From the NCBI GenBank assembly GCA_947627535.1, contig CANQWM010000003.1, positions 1 to 64,000 on the forward strand: 64,000 nt of DNA, in the 5' to 3' direction. Origin of the DNA: an uncultured Acetatifactor sp. (lineage in GTDB: Bacteria; Bacillota; Clostridia; Lachnospirales; Lachnospiraceae). How positions within the stretch are numbered: the first letter of the stretch is position 1; every line of letters begins with the position of its first letter. The position numbers and the translations under genes are program-made. Positions 17,716 to 26,581 of the stretch are shown here, piece by piece. Below the pieces are notes generated by a model, which was not told the DNA's origin, did no database searches, and saw only the letters and a list, made by a program, of their open reading frames with translations.

Positions 17716-17910
17716 ATGGCAACTTCAAGCATCACGAAGAATTTTGTCATTTCCGGAGAGAAACAGGTGGAAATGTTTGCTGATGCAATAGAAGCGTCTG
17801 CTAATGACCGTCCAATCCGTGTTCCTGTGGCTGCAAGGTTTGTAAAGAGGGAGTCGGAATTGATAGAGTTTATGGAAAAAAGGGAGAAAGCGAATGGCGG
17901 AAACAGATAA
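17716..17910 (+). CDS. Small protein upstream of a GNAT protein, antitoxin candidate
   Basis: 64 residues from the ATG at 17716, with AGGAGGT at 17702-17708. The N-terminus alternates like a short strand (SSITKNFVISG), followed by a helix (EKQVEMFADAIEASAND) and a charged C-terminal helix (RESELIEFMEKREKANGG). Size, order and a 17-base overlap with the downstream GNAT gene match antitoxins of GNAT-type toxin-antitoxin pairs. Known GNAT toxins (TacT, AtaT, KacT) pair with DUF1778 ribbon-helix-helix antitoxins; I cannot see a clear DUF1778 signature, so it may be a different antitoxin type or merely a co-transcribed partner. Confidence 0.6.
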   Translation: MATSSITKNFVISGEKQVEMFADAIEASANDRPIRVPVAARFVKRESELIEFMEKREKANGGNR

Positions 17911-18505
17911 ATTTTTAGTTACCAATATTCGCCAATACCTTAACAGTGATAATCCAAAGCTCGGAGAGGATAAACTGATTCAGGAACTCTCCGAGTTTTC
18001 CTGTCCACAAAATGCGGATATTGAACATTTTTTGAAAAAAAGTGCAATAGAATTTACCAAAAAGAATCAATCCGTTACATATCTTGTATTTTCTTTGAGC
18101 AGCATGGCGTTAGTTGGATATTTTACCATAGCATTAAAACCGTTGACGGTTCGGGGCGAAAAGGTAAGCAATACAGTAAAAAGAAAGATCATGCGTGTCA
18201 GTGAATTTGACAGCCAGACACAGACATATACAATGTCGGCATATCTGATCGCACAGCTTGGTAAAAATTACACAGATGGCAAAAATAAGGAAATTACAGG
18301 TGCGGAGCTTCTCGAACTGGCTTGGAATGTTATTGAAGAAATGCAGTATATGGGAGGCGGAATGGTAGTATTTTTGGAGGCAAATGACGAAGAAAGCCTG
18401 TTGTCATTTTATCGGGACAATAAATTCCGGCAGTTTGACACCAGACAGACCGCATCAGGCACAGATGAGCAGCATGAGCTTGTGCAGTTGCTGAGACTGC
18501 TTTAA
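17894..18505 (+). CDS. GNAT-fold acetyltransferase, toxin candidate
   Basis: 203 residues; AGGGAG precedes the ATG. The strand VTYLVFSLSSMALVGYFTIA, the acetyl-CoA loop-like YLIAQLGKNYTDGKNKEI, and a final SLLSFYRDNKFRQFD follow the GNAT fold (motif A reduced to Q-L-G-K-N). It overlaps the preceding 64-residue gene, the usual order for antitoxin-toxin pairs. GNAT toxins acetylate aminoacyl-tRNA; whether this one does cannot be read from sequence. It could also be a ribosomal-protein or metabolite acetyltransferase. Its base composition is lower in GC than its neighbours, hinting at transfer. Confidence 0.7.
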   Translation: MAETDKFLVTNIRQYLNSDNPKLGEDKLIQELSEFSCPQNADIEHFLKKSAIEFTKKNQSVTYLVFSLSSMALVGYFTIALKPLTVRGEKVSNTVKRKIMRVSEFDSQTQTYTMSAYLIAQLGKNYTDGKNKEITGAELLELAWNVIEEMQYMGGGMVVFLEANDEESLLSFYRDNKFRQFDTRQTASGTDEQHELVQLLRLL

Positions 18506-18531
18506 GTAAAATTTAATAGTAACTTAAGGTT

Positions 18532-18555
18532 TTGATTTGTAGCTTGATTTGTAGC
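18532..18555 (+). repeat. 12-bp direct repeat
   Basis: TTGATTTGTAGC occurs twice in tandem (18532-18543, 18544-18555), 12 bases before the promoter of the small RNA. Such pairs can be binding sites. Confidence 0.6.
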
Positions 18556-18567
18556 GTGAAAAAGTTC

Positions 18568-18695
18568 TTGACGGAAGTGCCAATCAGTGCTAGCATTTTT
18601 TATAGAAAAGGTGTTACCGTGAAGCAACGGTTCACCTAGTTAAGTGCAAATCAAAAAAGCAACCTAACTTTGGTCAGGGCGGTTGCTTTTTTGAT
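18568..18695 (+). ncRNA. Putative small antisense RNA with own promoter and terminator
   Basis: TTGACG (18568-18573) and TAGCAT (18591-18596) are spaced by 17, giving a transcript start near 18603. A hairpin follows: AGGTG (18609) pairs with CACCT (18633), and ACCG (18616) with CGGT (18628). A terminator closes the unit: AAAAAAGCAACC (18653-18664) pairs with GGTTGCTTTTTT (18681-18692). No start codon with a ribosome site lies inside. The transcript, about 90 bases, is antisense to the 3' end of the tiny frame at 18664-18759, the layout of Fst/par and holin-like type I systems, where both RNAs share a two-way terminator. Confidence 0.7.
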
Positions 18696-18759
18696 GTCTT
18701 TTATTTTTTCTGGTCTGCCGGATACTGATTATTGTGACGATGATACTGATAACCGTCAC
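18664..18759 (-). CDS. Tiny hydrophobic-basic peptide, type I toxin-like (possibly truncated)
   Basis: Minus-strand frame from a GTG at 18759: VTVISIIVTIISIRQTRK, then a basic tail NKRHQKSNRPDQS, stop TAG in the terminator loop of the opposing small RNA. A short beta-branched hydrophobic segment with a basic C-terminus is typical of type I toxins. An in-frame TGA lies 9 bases upstream of the GTG and no ribosome site is seen, so the N-terminus may have been lost. The rest of 18760-18972 holds no gene I can support. Confidence 0.45.
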   Translation of the reverse strand: MTVISIIVTIISIRQTRKNKRHQKSNRPDQS

Positions 18760-18972
18760 TACTTTTCAGATTAGACGGTGAGATTTCTTTTGATGAAACT
18801 GCCCGCATTGCCTGCTGTTCTACATACTATTATCAACGAATTTTCTCATACATTTCTGGCGTGTTCTTGTCGCAAGATACGTCGTCGCAGAATGACACAG
18901 GCTGCTTTTGATTTAAAAAGGAACGGGAAGCCGGACGGGAGTCTCAGGCAAAGCGGAAAGAAGGACGCCGGT

Positions 18973-20799
18973 TTAATCCAGCGTCCATTGTTTCAGCCGC
19001 TGATTCAGCGAAGTAAAATCGGAAGGGCCGGCTTCCAGAAGGAAGCAGTGGAACTGGTAATCAGTGTAGTCCGATCCCCAGAGCCCGGCGGCGGTATCCT
19101 TTAAGGAGAGCAGTTCCAGATACCCCAGGTAATACTTCAGGTAATTGCAGGGCTCCAGAGCAATATAAGTATAGACCGCTCTTGCGGACGTTTCATCCGT
19201 AATGCCGAAACCTTCAAGGATTTTGGCGATATGGCTGTATGAGGCATTTTCGTAATGGATCAGGATATCCAGCATGGAATACAGGCACAGCTGAAGACTG
19301 CGGTTGTACTTTTCCGCCTGCGCGTAAAGGGCTTCCTGTTCCATCCCCTGTTCCCGGAGCAGATCGGAGGCGTAGTCAAAGGAGAGAAATTCTACATACA
19401 GGGCCCAGCCCTCCAGATAGCCTCCGTACCACAGAAGTTCCCGGACGGGGCGCTCGCCGCATGCCAGGGCGGCGCGGTTTGCGTACACCGTCTGGTAGAG
19501 ATGGCCGGGATAGCCTTCGTGGGCCAGCGTGGTATAAAGTTCAAGGCCGCTGATGGTTTTTTTGTTGTTGATGTAAATTACATTGCTGTCCGTGTCGTCC
19601 AAAGGCGCCGTCAGGTAAAAAGCCGGCGCGCAGTAGTCGTCCAGATTGTCGGAAACGGACTTGACCGTTACGGAGGCAGGATCTCCCGGAATCTCAGGAA
19701 AATCGCTGCGCATGCGCTTCTTGAGGTCCGCCAGCATGGAGGCGGCGTCCGTGCAGGGAAAGGACAGGGACTGTTCCTGTGCGGAAAGCGACGCGATTTC
19801 GGGATGCTCCGTGACAAGCATCCGAAGGGAATCGTATACATCCGCAAATTGCTTTGCAAGCAGTTCCTGAATCTGTTCCACTGTCCGTCCGGAGCCCGTC
19901 TCGGAAACCAGGAGCGCTTGATAGTATTCCTTCCCCTGCGGCTTTGCCGCAAGACCGGTCAGCTGGATCTCATCGTCCTCCAGCAGGATCAGGCCGTCCC
20001 CCAGAGCGATGTATGCGGGGAGCATCACCGTCTTCAGCAGACGGTCGTTCCGGGACAGATACGCCTGCGTTTCCTTTGGAGTGATGGGGTCCGTGCTGCT
20101 CAGCTCCTCCAGCCTTCTTTGGAAGGAGGTCTGAAGAAAATGAGTCCCGGCTTCCAGCTCTTCTTTTGTGACAATCGTGTCACATTGTTCCCGGACCTGA
20201 CGAAGCATGGCAGCAGGCATACAGAGCCCAGCCGCTGCCTTTTCCTGTTCAAAGACCAGCAGAGACGCAAAATATTCGTCCGTCTGATCCAGCAGAGCGA
20301 GGTAATCCTCCACGTCACGCCTGCTGCGGAAGGAATATTCCGCCAGCAGCACCGGAAGCTGAACCTGCATACCGGAGGTGGGGGAAAGAGGTTCGCTGTA
20401 GTAGGGATATTTGCCAAGTTCCAGAGAATTTTCCAGATTTGCGGTCAGAAGACCGTACAGCCAGGCGTCCTGTTCGGAAAGGTTTTCCGTATGTATGGCG
20501 CGCAGGGCGGACAGCGTATGTTCCGCGGCGGCCGTCCCCGCTTTTCTGCCGGCCGCGCTGTAAACGGGAAGGACGGGCTCGTAATCGCAGATGCCGTAAT
20601 GGGCGGGAAATGCCAGAGAATAATGCATGTTCAGCGTGTTGCCGGTCATCTCTTCCACAAAGAGGCGGGAGGTAATGTTGGAAAAGCGTTTTTCGTCCTG
20701 CCGGAAGGAAAAGAGAAAGAAGGTCATGGAGCTGAAAGCCAGGAGCAGGACTGCCGTGGCCAGCAGCTGTCTGGCGGAGAGAGGAATATGTTTTTTCAA
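18973..20799 (-). CDS. DUF885 family exported metallopeptidase-like protein
   Basis: 608 residues from a TTG at 20799, preferred because AGGTGG lies 7 bases before it; an upstream ATG at 20823 sits almost on a -10-like TATTAT and lacks a ribosome site. An N-terminal signal or anchor (LLATAVLLLAFSSMTFFLF) directs it outside. The conserved core of DUF885 is present: LYTTLAHEGYPGHLYQTVY, with an HEGYPGH motif of the HExxH type and a downstream Glu-rich WYGGYLEGWALYVEF. Likely a zinc-dependent peptidase acting at the surface; substrate unknown. It is divergent from the kinase gene. Confidence 0.85.
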   Translation of the reverse strand: MKKHIPLSARQLLATAVLLLAFSSMTFFLFSFRQDEKRFSNITSRLFVEEMTGNTLNMHYSLAFPAHYGICDYEPVLPVYSAAGRKAGTAAAEHTLSALRAIHTENLSEQDAWLYGLLTANLENSLELGKYPYYSEPLSPTSGMQVQLPVLLAEYSFRSRRDVEDYLALLDQTDEYFASLLVFEQEKAAAGLCMPAAMLRQVREQCDTIVTKEELEAGTHFLQTSFQRRLEELSSTDPITPKETQAYLSRNDRLLKTVMLPAYIALGDGLILLEDDEIQLTGLAAKPQGKEYYQALLVSETGSGRTVEQIQELLAKQFADVYDSLRMLVTEHPEIASLSAQEQSLSFPCTDAASMLADLKKRMRSDFPEIPGDPASVTVKSVSDNLDDYCAPAFYLTAPLDDTDSNVIYINNKKTISGLELYTTLAHEGYPGHLYQTVYANRAALACGERPVRELLWYGGYLEGWALYVEFLSFDYASDLLREQGMEQEALYAQAEKYNRSLQLCLYSMLDILIHYENASYSHIAKILEGFGITDETSARAVYTYIALEPCNYLKYYLGYLELLSLKDTAAGLWGSDYTDYQFHCFLLEAGPSDFTSLNQRLKQWTLD

Positions 20800-20902
20800 G
20801 AGAGATCCACCTGATCGGTTCATGCGTTGCTATAATATATGTTTTTGGCCGGACGGTTATGAAAATTGCTTCCCGGGGTATACATTTTCATAGAAATTAT
20901 GG

Positions 20903-20908
20903 TATAAT
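20903..20908 (+). promoter_or_regulatory. Extended -10 element for the sugar kinase operon
   Basis: TGGTATAAT (TATAAT at 20903-20908), an extended -10 box. No good -35 is visible 17-18 bases upstream. The kinase start lies 45 bases downstream. Confidence 0.5.
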
Positions 20909-20952
20909 TCTTGTGAATAATAACGGCTGTGCGGCAGCGGAAAAGAGGGAAA

Positions 20953-22551
20953 ATGAGCGAAGCGATCAAACAGGCCATAGAGGATGGCAGAACGGTGCTG
21001 GGGATTGAATTTGGTTCCACCCGCATCAAGGCGGTTCTGGTGGACGAAAGCCACCAGCCCGTGGCAATGGGAACCTTCGACTGGGAAAACCGGTTGGAGA
21101 ACAATATCTGGACTTACAGCATGGAGGATATCTGGGGCGGACTCAGAGGCTGTTATGAGAGTCTTGCCGCGGATGTGCAGGCAAAGTACGGCATTCCGCT
21201 GACGAAGCTCGGCGCCCTGGGCTTTTCGGGCATGATGCACGGTTACATGCCTTTTGACAAGACAGGCAGGCTGCTGGTTCCTTTCCGGACCTGGCGCAAT
21301 ACCATGACGGAGGAGGCGTGCCGGAAGCTGATCCCTGTATTTCAGTTCAACATTCCTCAGAGATGGAGTATCGCCCATCTTTATCAGGCGATCCTCAACG
21401 GCGAGGAGCACGTGAAGGATATTGCTTACCTGACAACGCTTGCGGGGTACATACACTGGATGCTTTCCGGCGAGAAGGTGCTGGGAATCGGGGAGGCGTC
21501 AGGCATGTTCCCCGTGGATTCGGCGATCAGAGATTATGACCGGAAGATGCTGGATCAGTTTGACGAATTGACGGCGGACAGGGGATTCTCCTGGAAGATC
21601 CGCGATATTCTGCCGAAGGTGCTCTGCGCCGGCGAAAAGGCGGGAACGCTGACTGCGGAGGGGGCAAAGCTTCTCGATCCTACCGGAACGCTCCAACCCG
21701 GTGCGGCAATGTGTCCTCCCGAGGGAGACGCGGGTACCGGCATGACTGCAACGAACAGCGTGGCGGTGAGAACGGGTAATATTTCCGCGGGGACTTCCAT
21801 TTTTTCCATGGTGGTAACACAGAAGGCGCTCTCAAAGGTCCATGAGGAGATCGACATGGTGACGACGCCGGACGGTAACCCTGTGGCCATGGTGCACTGC
21901 AACAACTGTACTTCCGACCTGAACGCCTGGGTGGGGCTTTTTGACCAGTTTGCGGAAAAGTTCGGAATGAAGATCGACCGGAACGATCTTTACGGAAAGC
22001 TGTACAGGGAGGCCCTGAAGGCGGATCCTGACTGCGGCGGTCTGATGGCGTACAATTACTTTTCCGGAGAACCTGTTATGGGGCTGGACGAGGGAAGGCC
22101 GCTGTTTGTAAGGACGCCGGACGCATCCTTCACCCTGGCCAACTTTATGCGGAGCCATCTTTACAGTGCCATGGCGGCCCTGAAGATCGGCAATGACATT
22201 CTGATGAAGGAGGAGCATGTGCAGGTGGATTCCCTGACGGGACACGGCGGCCTGTTCAAGACGCCCGTGGTGGGTCAGCAGCTGATGGCGGCGGCCATGA
22301 ACGCGCCGGTCACCGTGATGGATACCGCAAGCGAAGGCGGCCCCTGGGGTATCGCGATTCTGGCTTGTTATATGATGGAACGGAAGGAGAACGAAAGTCT
22401 GGCGGATTATCTGCAGAACAGGATTTTTGCGGGCCAGACGGGAACGACCGTCGCTCCCCGGCCGGAGGACGTAAAGGGCTTTGATGCCTTTATCGAGAAA
22501 TACAAGGCGGCGCTGGGCGCGGAAAAGGCCGCGGTCGAGGGGCTGAAGTAA
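20953..22551 (+). CDS. FGGY-family carbohydrate (pentulose-type) kinase
   Basis: 532 residues from the ATG at 20953 (AGAGGG upstream). N-terminal phosphate loop [16 protein letters not shown], then [19 protein letters not shown], and C-terminal [20 protein letters not shown] followed by [13 protein letters not shown] are FGGY signatures. Family members phosphorylate ketoses such as xylulose, ribulose or fuculose. Transketolase halves follow at once, so a pentulose substrate that enters the pentose-phosphate pathway is the best inference; the exact sugar cannot be read. The protein is longer at the N-terminus than XylB. Confidence 0.85.
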   Translation: MSEAIKQAIEDGRTVLGIEFGSTRIKAVLVDESHQPVAMGTFDWENRLENNIWTYSMEDIWGGLRGCYESLAADVQAKYGIPLTKLGALGFSGMMHGYMPFDKTGRLLVPFRTWRNTMTEEACRKLIPVFQFNIPQRWSIAHLYQAILNGEEHVKDIAYLTTLAGYIHWMLSGEKVLGIGEASGMFPVDSAIRDYDRKMLDQFDELTADRGFSWKIRDILPKVLCAGEKAGTLTAEGAKLLDPTGTLQPGAAMCPPEGDAGTGMTATNSVAVRTGNISAGTSIFSMVVTQKALSKVHEEIDMVTTPDGNPVAMVHCNNCTSDLNAWVGLFDQFAEKFGMKIDRNDLYGKLYREALKADPDCGGLMAYNYFSGEPVMGLDEGRPLFVRTPDASFTLANFMRSHLYSAMAALKIGNDILMKEEHVQVDSLTGHGGLFKTPVVGQQLMAAAMNAPVTVMDTASEGGPWGIAILACYMMERKENESLADYLQNRIFAGQTGTTVAPRPEDVKGFDAFIEKYKAALGAEKAAVEGLK

Positions 22552-22644
22552 GACGGCCGCAACAAAAATCTGGACGCATTGTGAGAACTATGCTACTATG
22601 GAAGCAAATAAAATGATGCCGGATACGGCAGAATGGAGGAGACC

Positions 22645-23487
22645 ATGAACAATTTAGAACTGCAGAAGCGCGCAAACGACGTGCGCAAGGGTATTGTAAC
22701 GGCAGTTCACAGCGCGAAGGCAGGACATCCCGGCGGATCCCTCTCCGCGGCTGACGTGTATACCTATCTGTATTTTGAGGAGATGAACATTGATCCGAAG
22801 AATCCTGATATGGAGGACAGAGACAGGTTTGTACTGTCCAAGGGACACACGGCCCCCGGCCTGTATTCCACCCTGGCAAACAGGGGGTTCTTCCCTGTGG
22901 AGGATCTGAAGACGCTGCGTAAACTGGGATCCTATCTGCAGGGTCATCCCAGCATACATATTCCCGGCGTTGACATGTCTTCCGGCTCTCTGGGACAGGG
23001 TATCTCCGCAGCTGTTGGCATGGCGCTGGGCGCAAAGATGAACAATAAGAGCTTCCGGGTTTATACCCTGCTTGGCGACGGCGAGATCCAGGAGGGTCAG
23101 GTATGGGAGGCCGCAATGTTTGCGGGTCATCGCAAGCTGGATAACCTCTGTGTGATCGTGGACAACAACAATCTGCAGATTGACGGCCCCATCGATCAGG
23201 TCTGCTCCCCCTATCCGATCGACAAGAAGTTTGAGGCATTCAACTTCCACGTGATCAATGTGGATGCGCATGATTTTGACGCGCTCAGGGCTGCCTTCAA
23301 AGAGGCGAGAGAGACAAAGGGAATGCCTACCTGTCTGGTGATCCACAGCGTAAAGGGCAAGGGAGTTTCCTTTATGGAAAATCAGGCGGGCTGGCACGGC
23401 AAGGCTCCCAACGACGAGGAATATGCCGTGGCAATGGCCGATCTGGACAGGATCGCAGCAGAATTAGAGAAAGCAGGTGAAGCGTAA
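22645..23487 (+). CDS. Transketolase, N-terminal (thiamine diphosphate) subunit
   Basis: 280 residues. The upstream ATG at 22633 is itself part of the ribosome site GGAGGAG, so translation starts at 22645. It carries the transketolase N-terminal landmarks: SAKAGHPGGSLSAADVYTYL, RFVLSKGHTAPGLYSTLA and the TPP motif GDGEIQEGQVWEAAMF with VDNNNLQIDG. Its C-terminal partner is the next gene, sharing one base at the junction. Together they transfer two-carbon units between ketoses and aldoses in the non-oxidative pentose-phosphate pathway. Confidence 0.95.
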   Translation: MNNLELQKRANDVRKGIVTAVHSAKAGHPGGSLSAADVYTYLYFEEMNIDPKNPDMEDRDRFVLSKGHTAPGLYSTLANRGFFPVEDLKTLRKLGSYLQGHPSIHIPGVDMSSGSLGQGISAAVGMALGAKMNNKSFRVYTLLGDGEIQEGQVWEAAMFAGHRKLDNLCVIVDNNNLQIDGPIDQVCSPYPIDKKFEAFNFHVINVDAHDFDALRAAFKEARETKGMPTCLVIHSVKGKGVSFMENQAGWHGKAPNDEEYAVAMADLDRIAAELEKAGEA

Positions 23488-24425
23488 TGGCAGAGATGAA
23501 GAAAATTGCAACCCGTGAAAGCTACGGCAATGCGCTGAAGGAGCTGGGCGCGGAATTTCCTGAACTGGTGGTGCTGGACGCTGATCTGGCGGAAGCGACC
23601 AAGACTGGTATCTTTAAGAAGGCTTATCCCGACCGTCATATCGACTGTGGAATCGCGGAGTGTAACATGATGGGTATTGCAGCCGGTTTGTCCCTGGTGG
23701 GCAAGATCCCCTTTGTAAGTTCCTTCGCCATGTTTGCGGCAGGGCGTGCTTTTGAGCAGGTCCGCAATTCGATCGGTTATCCTCATCTGAACGTGAAGAT
23801 AGGTGCGACTCATGCGGGCATTACTGTCGGTGAGGACGGCGCATCCCATCAGTGCAACGAGGACATTGCGCTGATGCGGACAATTCCCGGCATGGTGGTT
23901 ATGTGCCCTGCTGACGATATCGAGGCGAAAGCTGCCGTCCGTGCGGCTCTGGAGCATGAGGGTCCCGTCTATATCCGCTTTGGCCGTTCTGCGGTGCCCG
24001 TGATCAATGACAATCCCGATTACAAGTTTGAGATCGGCAAAGGAACCGTTCTGCGGGAGGGAACCGATGTGACCCTTGTGGCCACGGGAATCTGCGTGGA
24101 TTCCGCTCTGGGCGCGGCGGAAAAGCTGGCCGCGGAGGGTATCAGCGCCGAAGTTATCAATATCTGCACGATTAAGCCTCTGGATGAGGAGCTGATCGTA
24201 AAGAGCGCAAAGAAGACCGGAAAGGTGGTTACGGTAGAGGAACACTCCGTAATCGGCGGCCTTGGCAGTGCGGTCTGCGACTGCCTGTGCGCAAAGCTTC
24301 CTGTGCCTGTGAAGAAGATCGGCATGCAGGATGTGTTTGGCGAGTCCGGTTCTGCCGCGGCGCTGGTACAGAAGTATGGACTGGATGCGGAAGGCGTTTA
24401 TAAGTCCGTGAAGGAATTTCTGTAA
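23487..24425 (+). CDS. Transketolase, C-terminal subunit
   Basis: 312 residues. The start ATG overlaps the stop of the N-terminal subunit by one base (TAATG), giving tight coupling. It contains the pyrimidine-binding domain (HIDCGIAECNMMGIAAGLSL, with the catalytic Glu) and the C-terminal domain (VVTVEEHSVIGGLGSAVCD). Split transketolases of this size are normal in Clostridia. A strong terminator follows at 24459. Confidence 0.95.
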   Translation: MAEMKKIATRESYGNALKELGAEFPELVVLDADLAEATKTGIFKKAYPDRHIDCGIAECNMMGIAAGLSLVGKIPFVSSFAMFAAGRAFEQVRNSIGYPHLNVKIGATHAGITVGEDGASHQCNEDIALMRTIPGMVVMCPADDIEAKAAVRAALEHEGPVYIRFGRSAVPVINDNPDYKFEIGKGTVLREGTDVTLVATGICVDSALGAAEKLAAEGISAEVINICTIKPLDEELIVKSAKKTGKVVTVEEHSVIGGLGSAVCDCLCAKLPVPVKKIGMQDVFGESGSAAALVQKYGLDAEGVYKSVKEFL

Positions 24426-24458
24426 CTAACAGAGATCCTTAAGGACCCCATAATTTTG

Positions 24459-24505
24459 TATGAAAAGCAGGGAACCTCCGATGGAATGTTCCCTGCTTTT
24501 CATAT
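24459..24505 (+). terminator. Intrinsic terminator after the transketolase operon
   Basis: TGAAAAGCAGGGAAC (24461-24475) pairs perfectly with GTTCCCTGCTTTTCA (24488-24502), and two more A-T pairs extend the base. The T-rich right arm serves as the U-tract. Confidence 0.85.
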
Positions 24506-24627
24506 TTAGAAAAAATTAACAACTATGATACATTTTTCTGATATCGTTCCTTATAGAGGAGAAACGGCGAGCAGCAAGGACGCTGCCGGTAAAAATACGG
24601 GTTTAAAACGGTTACGGGGGAAGAGAA

Positions 24628-25605
24628 ATGAGAGAGCGCAACCCATATCTGGTTGATTATGAGAAACAAAGGAGAAGGAACAACTGTTCCGGTAGAAGAA
24701 CGGCTGGAAAGTGGGATTGGAAACCGGGACTGCCCAGTACACAGCGGCGGGTGCGGCAGAGTGGAGGGCAGAAGGGCAGGCTCGCAGAGGCTGGTATGGA
24801 TCGAAGGATATACCAGACGCCGGAATATACCCAGGAGGATGACGACCGGACGCTCAGAATGCGGCGGGAGGAGAGAGCAAGACGACGTCGAAGGGTGGTA
24901 AGGCGACAGCGTATGGCGGTGGGACTGTGGATTTTTGCGGTTTTTGCTGTGCTGCTGGCTCTGGGGATCAGCAGAAATGCGGCCTCCGCATCTGCGGAAA
25001 GAGAGGCGGACAGCTTAAAAAAGGGTTATTTGGAGGATGCTCTGAAAACATTGAAGCAGGAGTCTCTTGTCCAGGGGCTGCCGGAATCGGTGTATAACGC
25101 CCATCCGGCCTGGACGGAGGATTTCCTTACGCCCAACGAGTATTCCCGCCCCGGAGATAAGCTGGAGGAGATAAAGAATATCTTTGTGCACTATACCGCG
25201 AACCCGGGCACCAGCGCGGCACAGAACCGCAGCTACTTCGAGCAGCAGAAGGACACGCACGAGCGCAGCGTCAGCGCGCATTTCATCATCGGATACGACG
25301 GCGAGATCCTCCAATGTATCCCGCTGGATGAGATTGCCTATGCGGTCATGACAAGAAATATGGATTCCGTTTCCATCGAGTGCTGTTATAAGGCGGAGGA
25401 TGGCTCCTTTACCCAGGAAACCTACGATTCGCTGATCCGTCTGCTCTCCTGGCTTACATACGCCTACGGGCTGGATGAAGAAGACATCCTGCGCCACTAT
25501 GACTGCGGGGGCAAAAAATGTCCCCTGTATTACACCGAACATCCGGATGCCTGGGAGCGGCTGAAGGAGGATGTGGCGAAGCAGTCGGAGAAAACTTCCC
25601 TTTAG
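24628..25605 (+). CDS. Membrane-anchored N-acetylmuramoyl-L-alanine amidase (PGRP/Amidase_2)
   Basis: 325 residues. A long, very basic cytosolic N-terminus ends in RARRRRRVVRRQRM, then one membrane helix at about 92-113. The extracellular catalytic domain follows: zinc ligand His in IFVHYTANPGT, core SAHFIIGYDGEILQCIP, and second His plus Cys in LRHYDCGGKKCP. This matches Amidase_2/PGRP amidases that cut the stem peptide from muramic acid. No spore-specific or phage context is seen. The basic N-terminus is unusual and may contact DNA, RNA or lipid. Confidence 0.85.
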   Translation: MRERNPYLVDYEKQRRRNNCSGRRTAGKWDWKPGLPSTQRRVRQSGGQKGRLAEAGMDRRIYQTPEYTQEDDDRTLRMRREERARRRRRVVRRQRMAVGLWIFAVFAVLLALGISRNAASASAEREADSLKKGYLEDALKTLKQESLVQGLPESVYNAHPAWTEDFLTPNEYSRPGDKLEEIKNIFVHYTANPGTSAAQNRSYFEQQKDTHERSVSAHFIIGYDGEILQCIPLDEIAYAVMTRNMDSVSIECCYKAEDGSFTQETYDSLIRLLSWLTYAYGLDEEDILRHYDCGGKKCPLYYTEHPDAWERLKEDVAKQSEKTSL

Positions 25606-25716
25606 AACGCCCGGATGAAACATCATGTTATGTTAGAGAAAAGATATTCGTGCTGCGAAATGTAATAAGCCAACGGGGCCAGAAGCTATTATAATCCAAC
25701 GGAGACGGGAAACGGC

Positions 25717-25745
25717 TTGCGCTTCCTCTCCTTATTTGATAAAAT
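25717..25745 (+). promoter_or_regulatory. Promoter of rpe
   Basis: TTGCGC (25717-25722) and TAAAAT (25740-25745), spacing 17, about 70 bases before the epimerase start. Confidence 0.6.
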
Positions 25746-25812
25746 AGACATGAAAGCAAACAAAGAAAGCCAGGAAAGGCGGATTCTGCTTCCGGAAAGG
25801 CTTGGTGCCGGT

Positions 25813-26481
25813 ATGAATATTCTGTCACCGTCTATTTTAGCGGCCGATTTTTATAAACTGGGGGAACAGCTGCAGGAGGTGGAGGCAGCGGGTGTGAAGT
25901 ATCTTCACATCGATGTGATGGACGGCGTATTTGTGCCGTCGATCTCCTTTGGGATGCCCGTAATCTCCACGATCAGAAAGCATACGGGGCTTTTTTTCGA
26001 CGTGCATCTTATGATCGAAAAACCCGAGCGCTATCTGGAAGAATTTGCGAAATGCGGAGCGGATCTGATCAATTTTCACATCGAAGCCACCGAGGATGTG
26101 GAAGGTGCAATCCGGCAGATCCGGAGTCTTGGAAAAAAGGCCGGCATTACGATCAAGCCAAACACGCCTGCCGAAGCGGTAAAGCCTTATCTGGGGCAGG
26201 TGGATATGGTGCTTGTCATGACGGTGGAGCCGGGATTCGGCGGACAGAAGCTGATTCCGCATTGTCTGGACAAGGTTCGGGCAGTCCGGGAGATGGCGGA
26301 CGCCATGGGGCTGGACGGCGTCCACGGCCCGGCGCTGGACATTGAGGTGGACGGCGGCATAGACCGGGAGAATGTTCATCTGGCGCTGGAGGCGGGGGCC
26401 AATGTGATCGTGGCGGGGTCCGCCGTGTTCCGGGGCGATACAAAAGCCAACGCAGAGACACTTCTGGAAAAAATGAAATGA
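25813..26481 (+). CDS. rpe: Ribulose-phosphate 3-epimerase
   Basis: 222 residues from the ATG at 25813, where the family sequence begins (NILSPSILAADFYKLGEQL); the upstream open sequence contains the promoter. Metal-binding and catalytic motifs are intact: YLHIDVMDGVFVPSISFG, VHLMIEKPERYLEEF, DMVLVMTVEPGFGGQ, and DIEVDGGI with the catalytic Asp. It interconverts ribulose 5-phosphate and xylulose 5-phosphate, linking the nearby kinase to transketolase. Its ribosome site is weak. Confidence 0.95.
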   Translation: MNILSPSILAADFYKLGEQLQEVEAAGVKYLHIDVMDGVFVPSISFGMPVISTIRKHTGLFFDVHLMIEKPERYLEEFAKCGADLINFHIEATEDVEGAIRQIRSLGKKAGITIKPNTPAEAVKPYLGQVDMVLVMTVEPGFGGQKLIPHCLDKVRAVREMADAMGLDGVHGPALDIEVDGGIDRENVHLALEAGANVIVAGSAVFRGDTKANAETLLEKMK

Positions 26482-26581
26482 TTGAAACGGACAGGGAAAA
26501 TGTCCGGTCAGCTAATGCGGCCGTCTCTTTCTGCCGATAACCTGTATGACGAAACGGTTTCGGGAGAAAGGGGGCGGCCGT

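Noticed and set aside
18778..19104. 108-residue plus-strand frame
   Set aside because: It overlaps the end of the DUF885 gene and shows no domain or ribosome site.
19255..20814. 519-residue open frame opposite the DUF885 gene
   Set aside because: It mirrors a gene with full family motifs, has no ribosome site, and its translation is Arg/Gly-rich in the manner of an antisense frame of GC-rich coding DNA.
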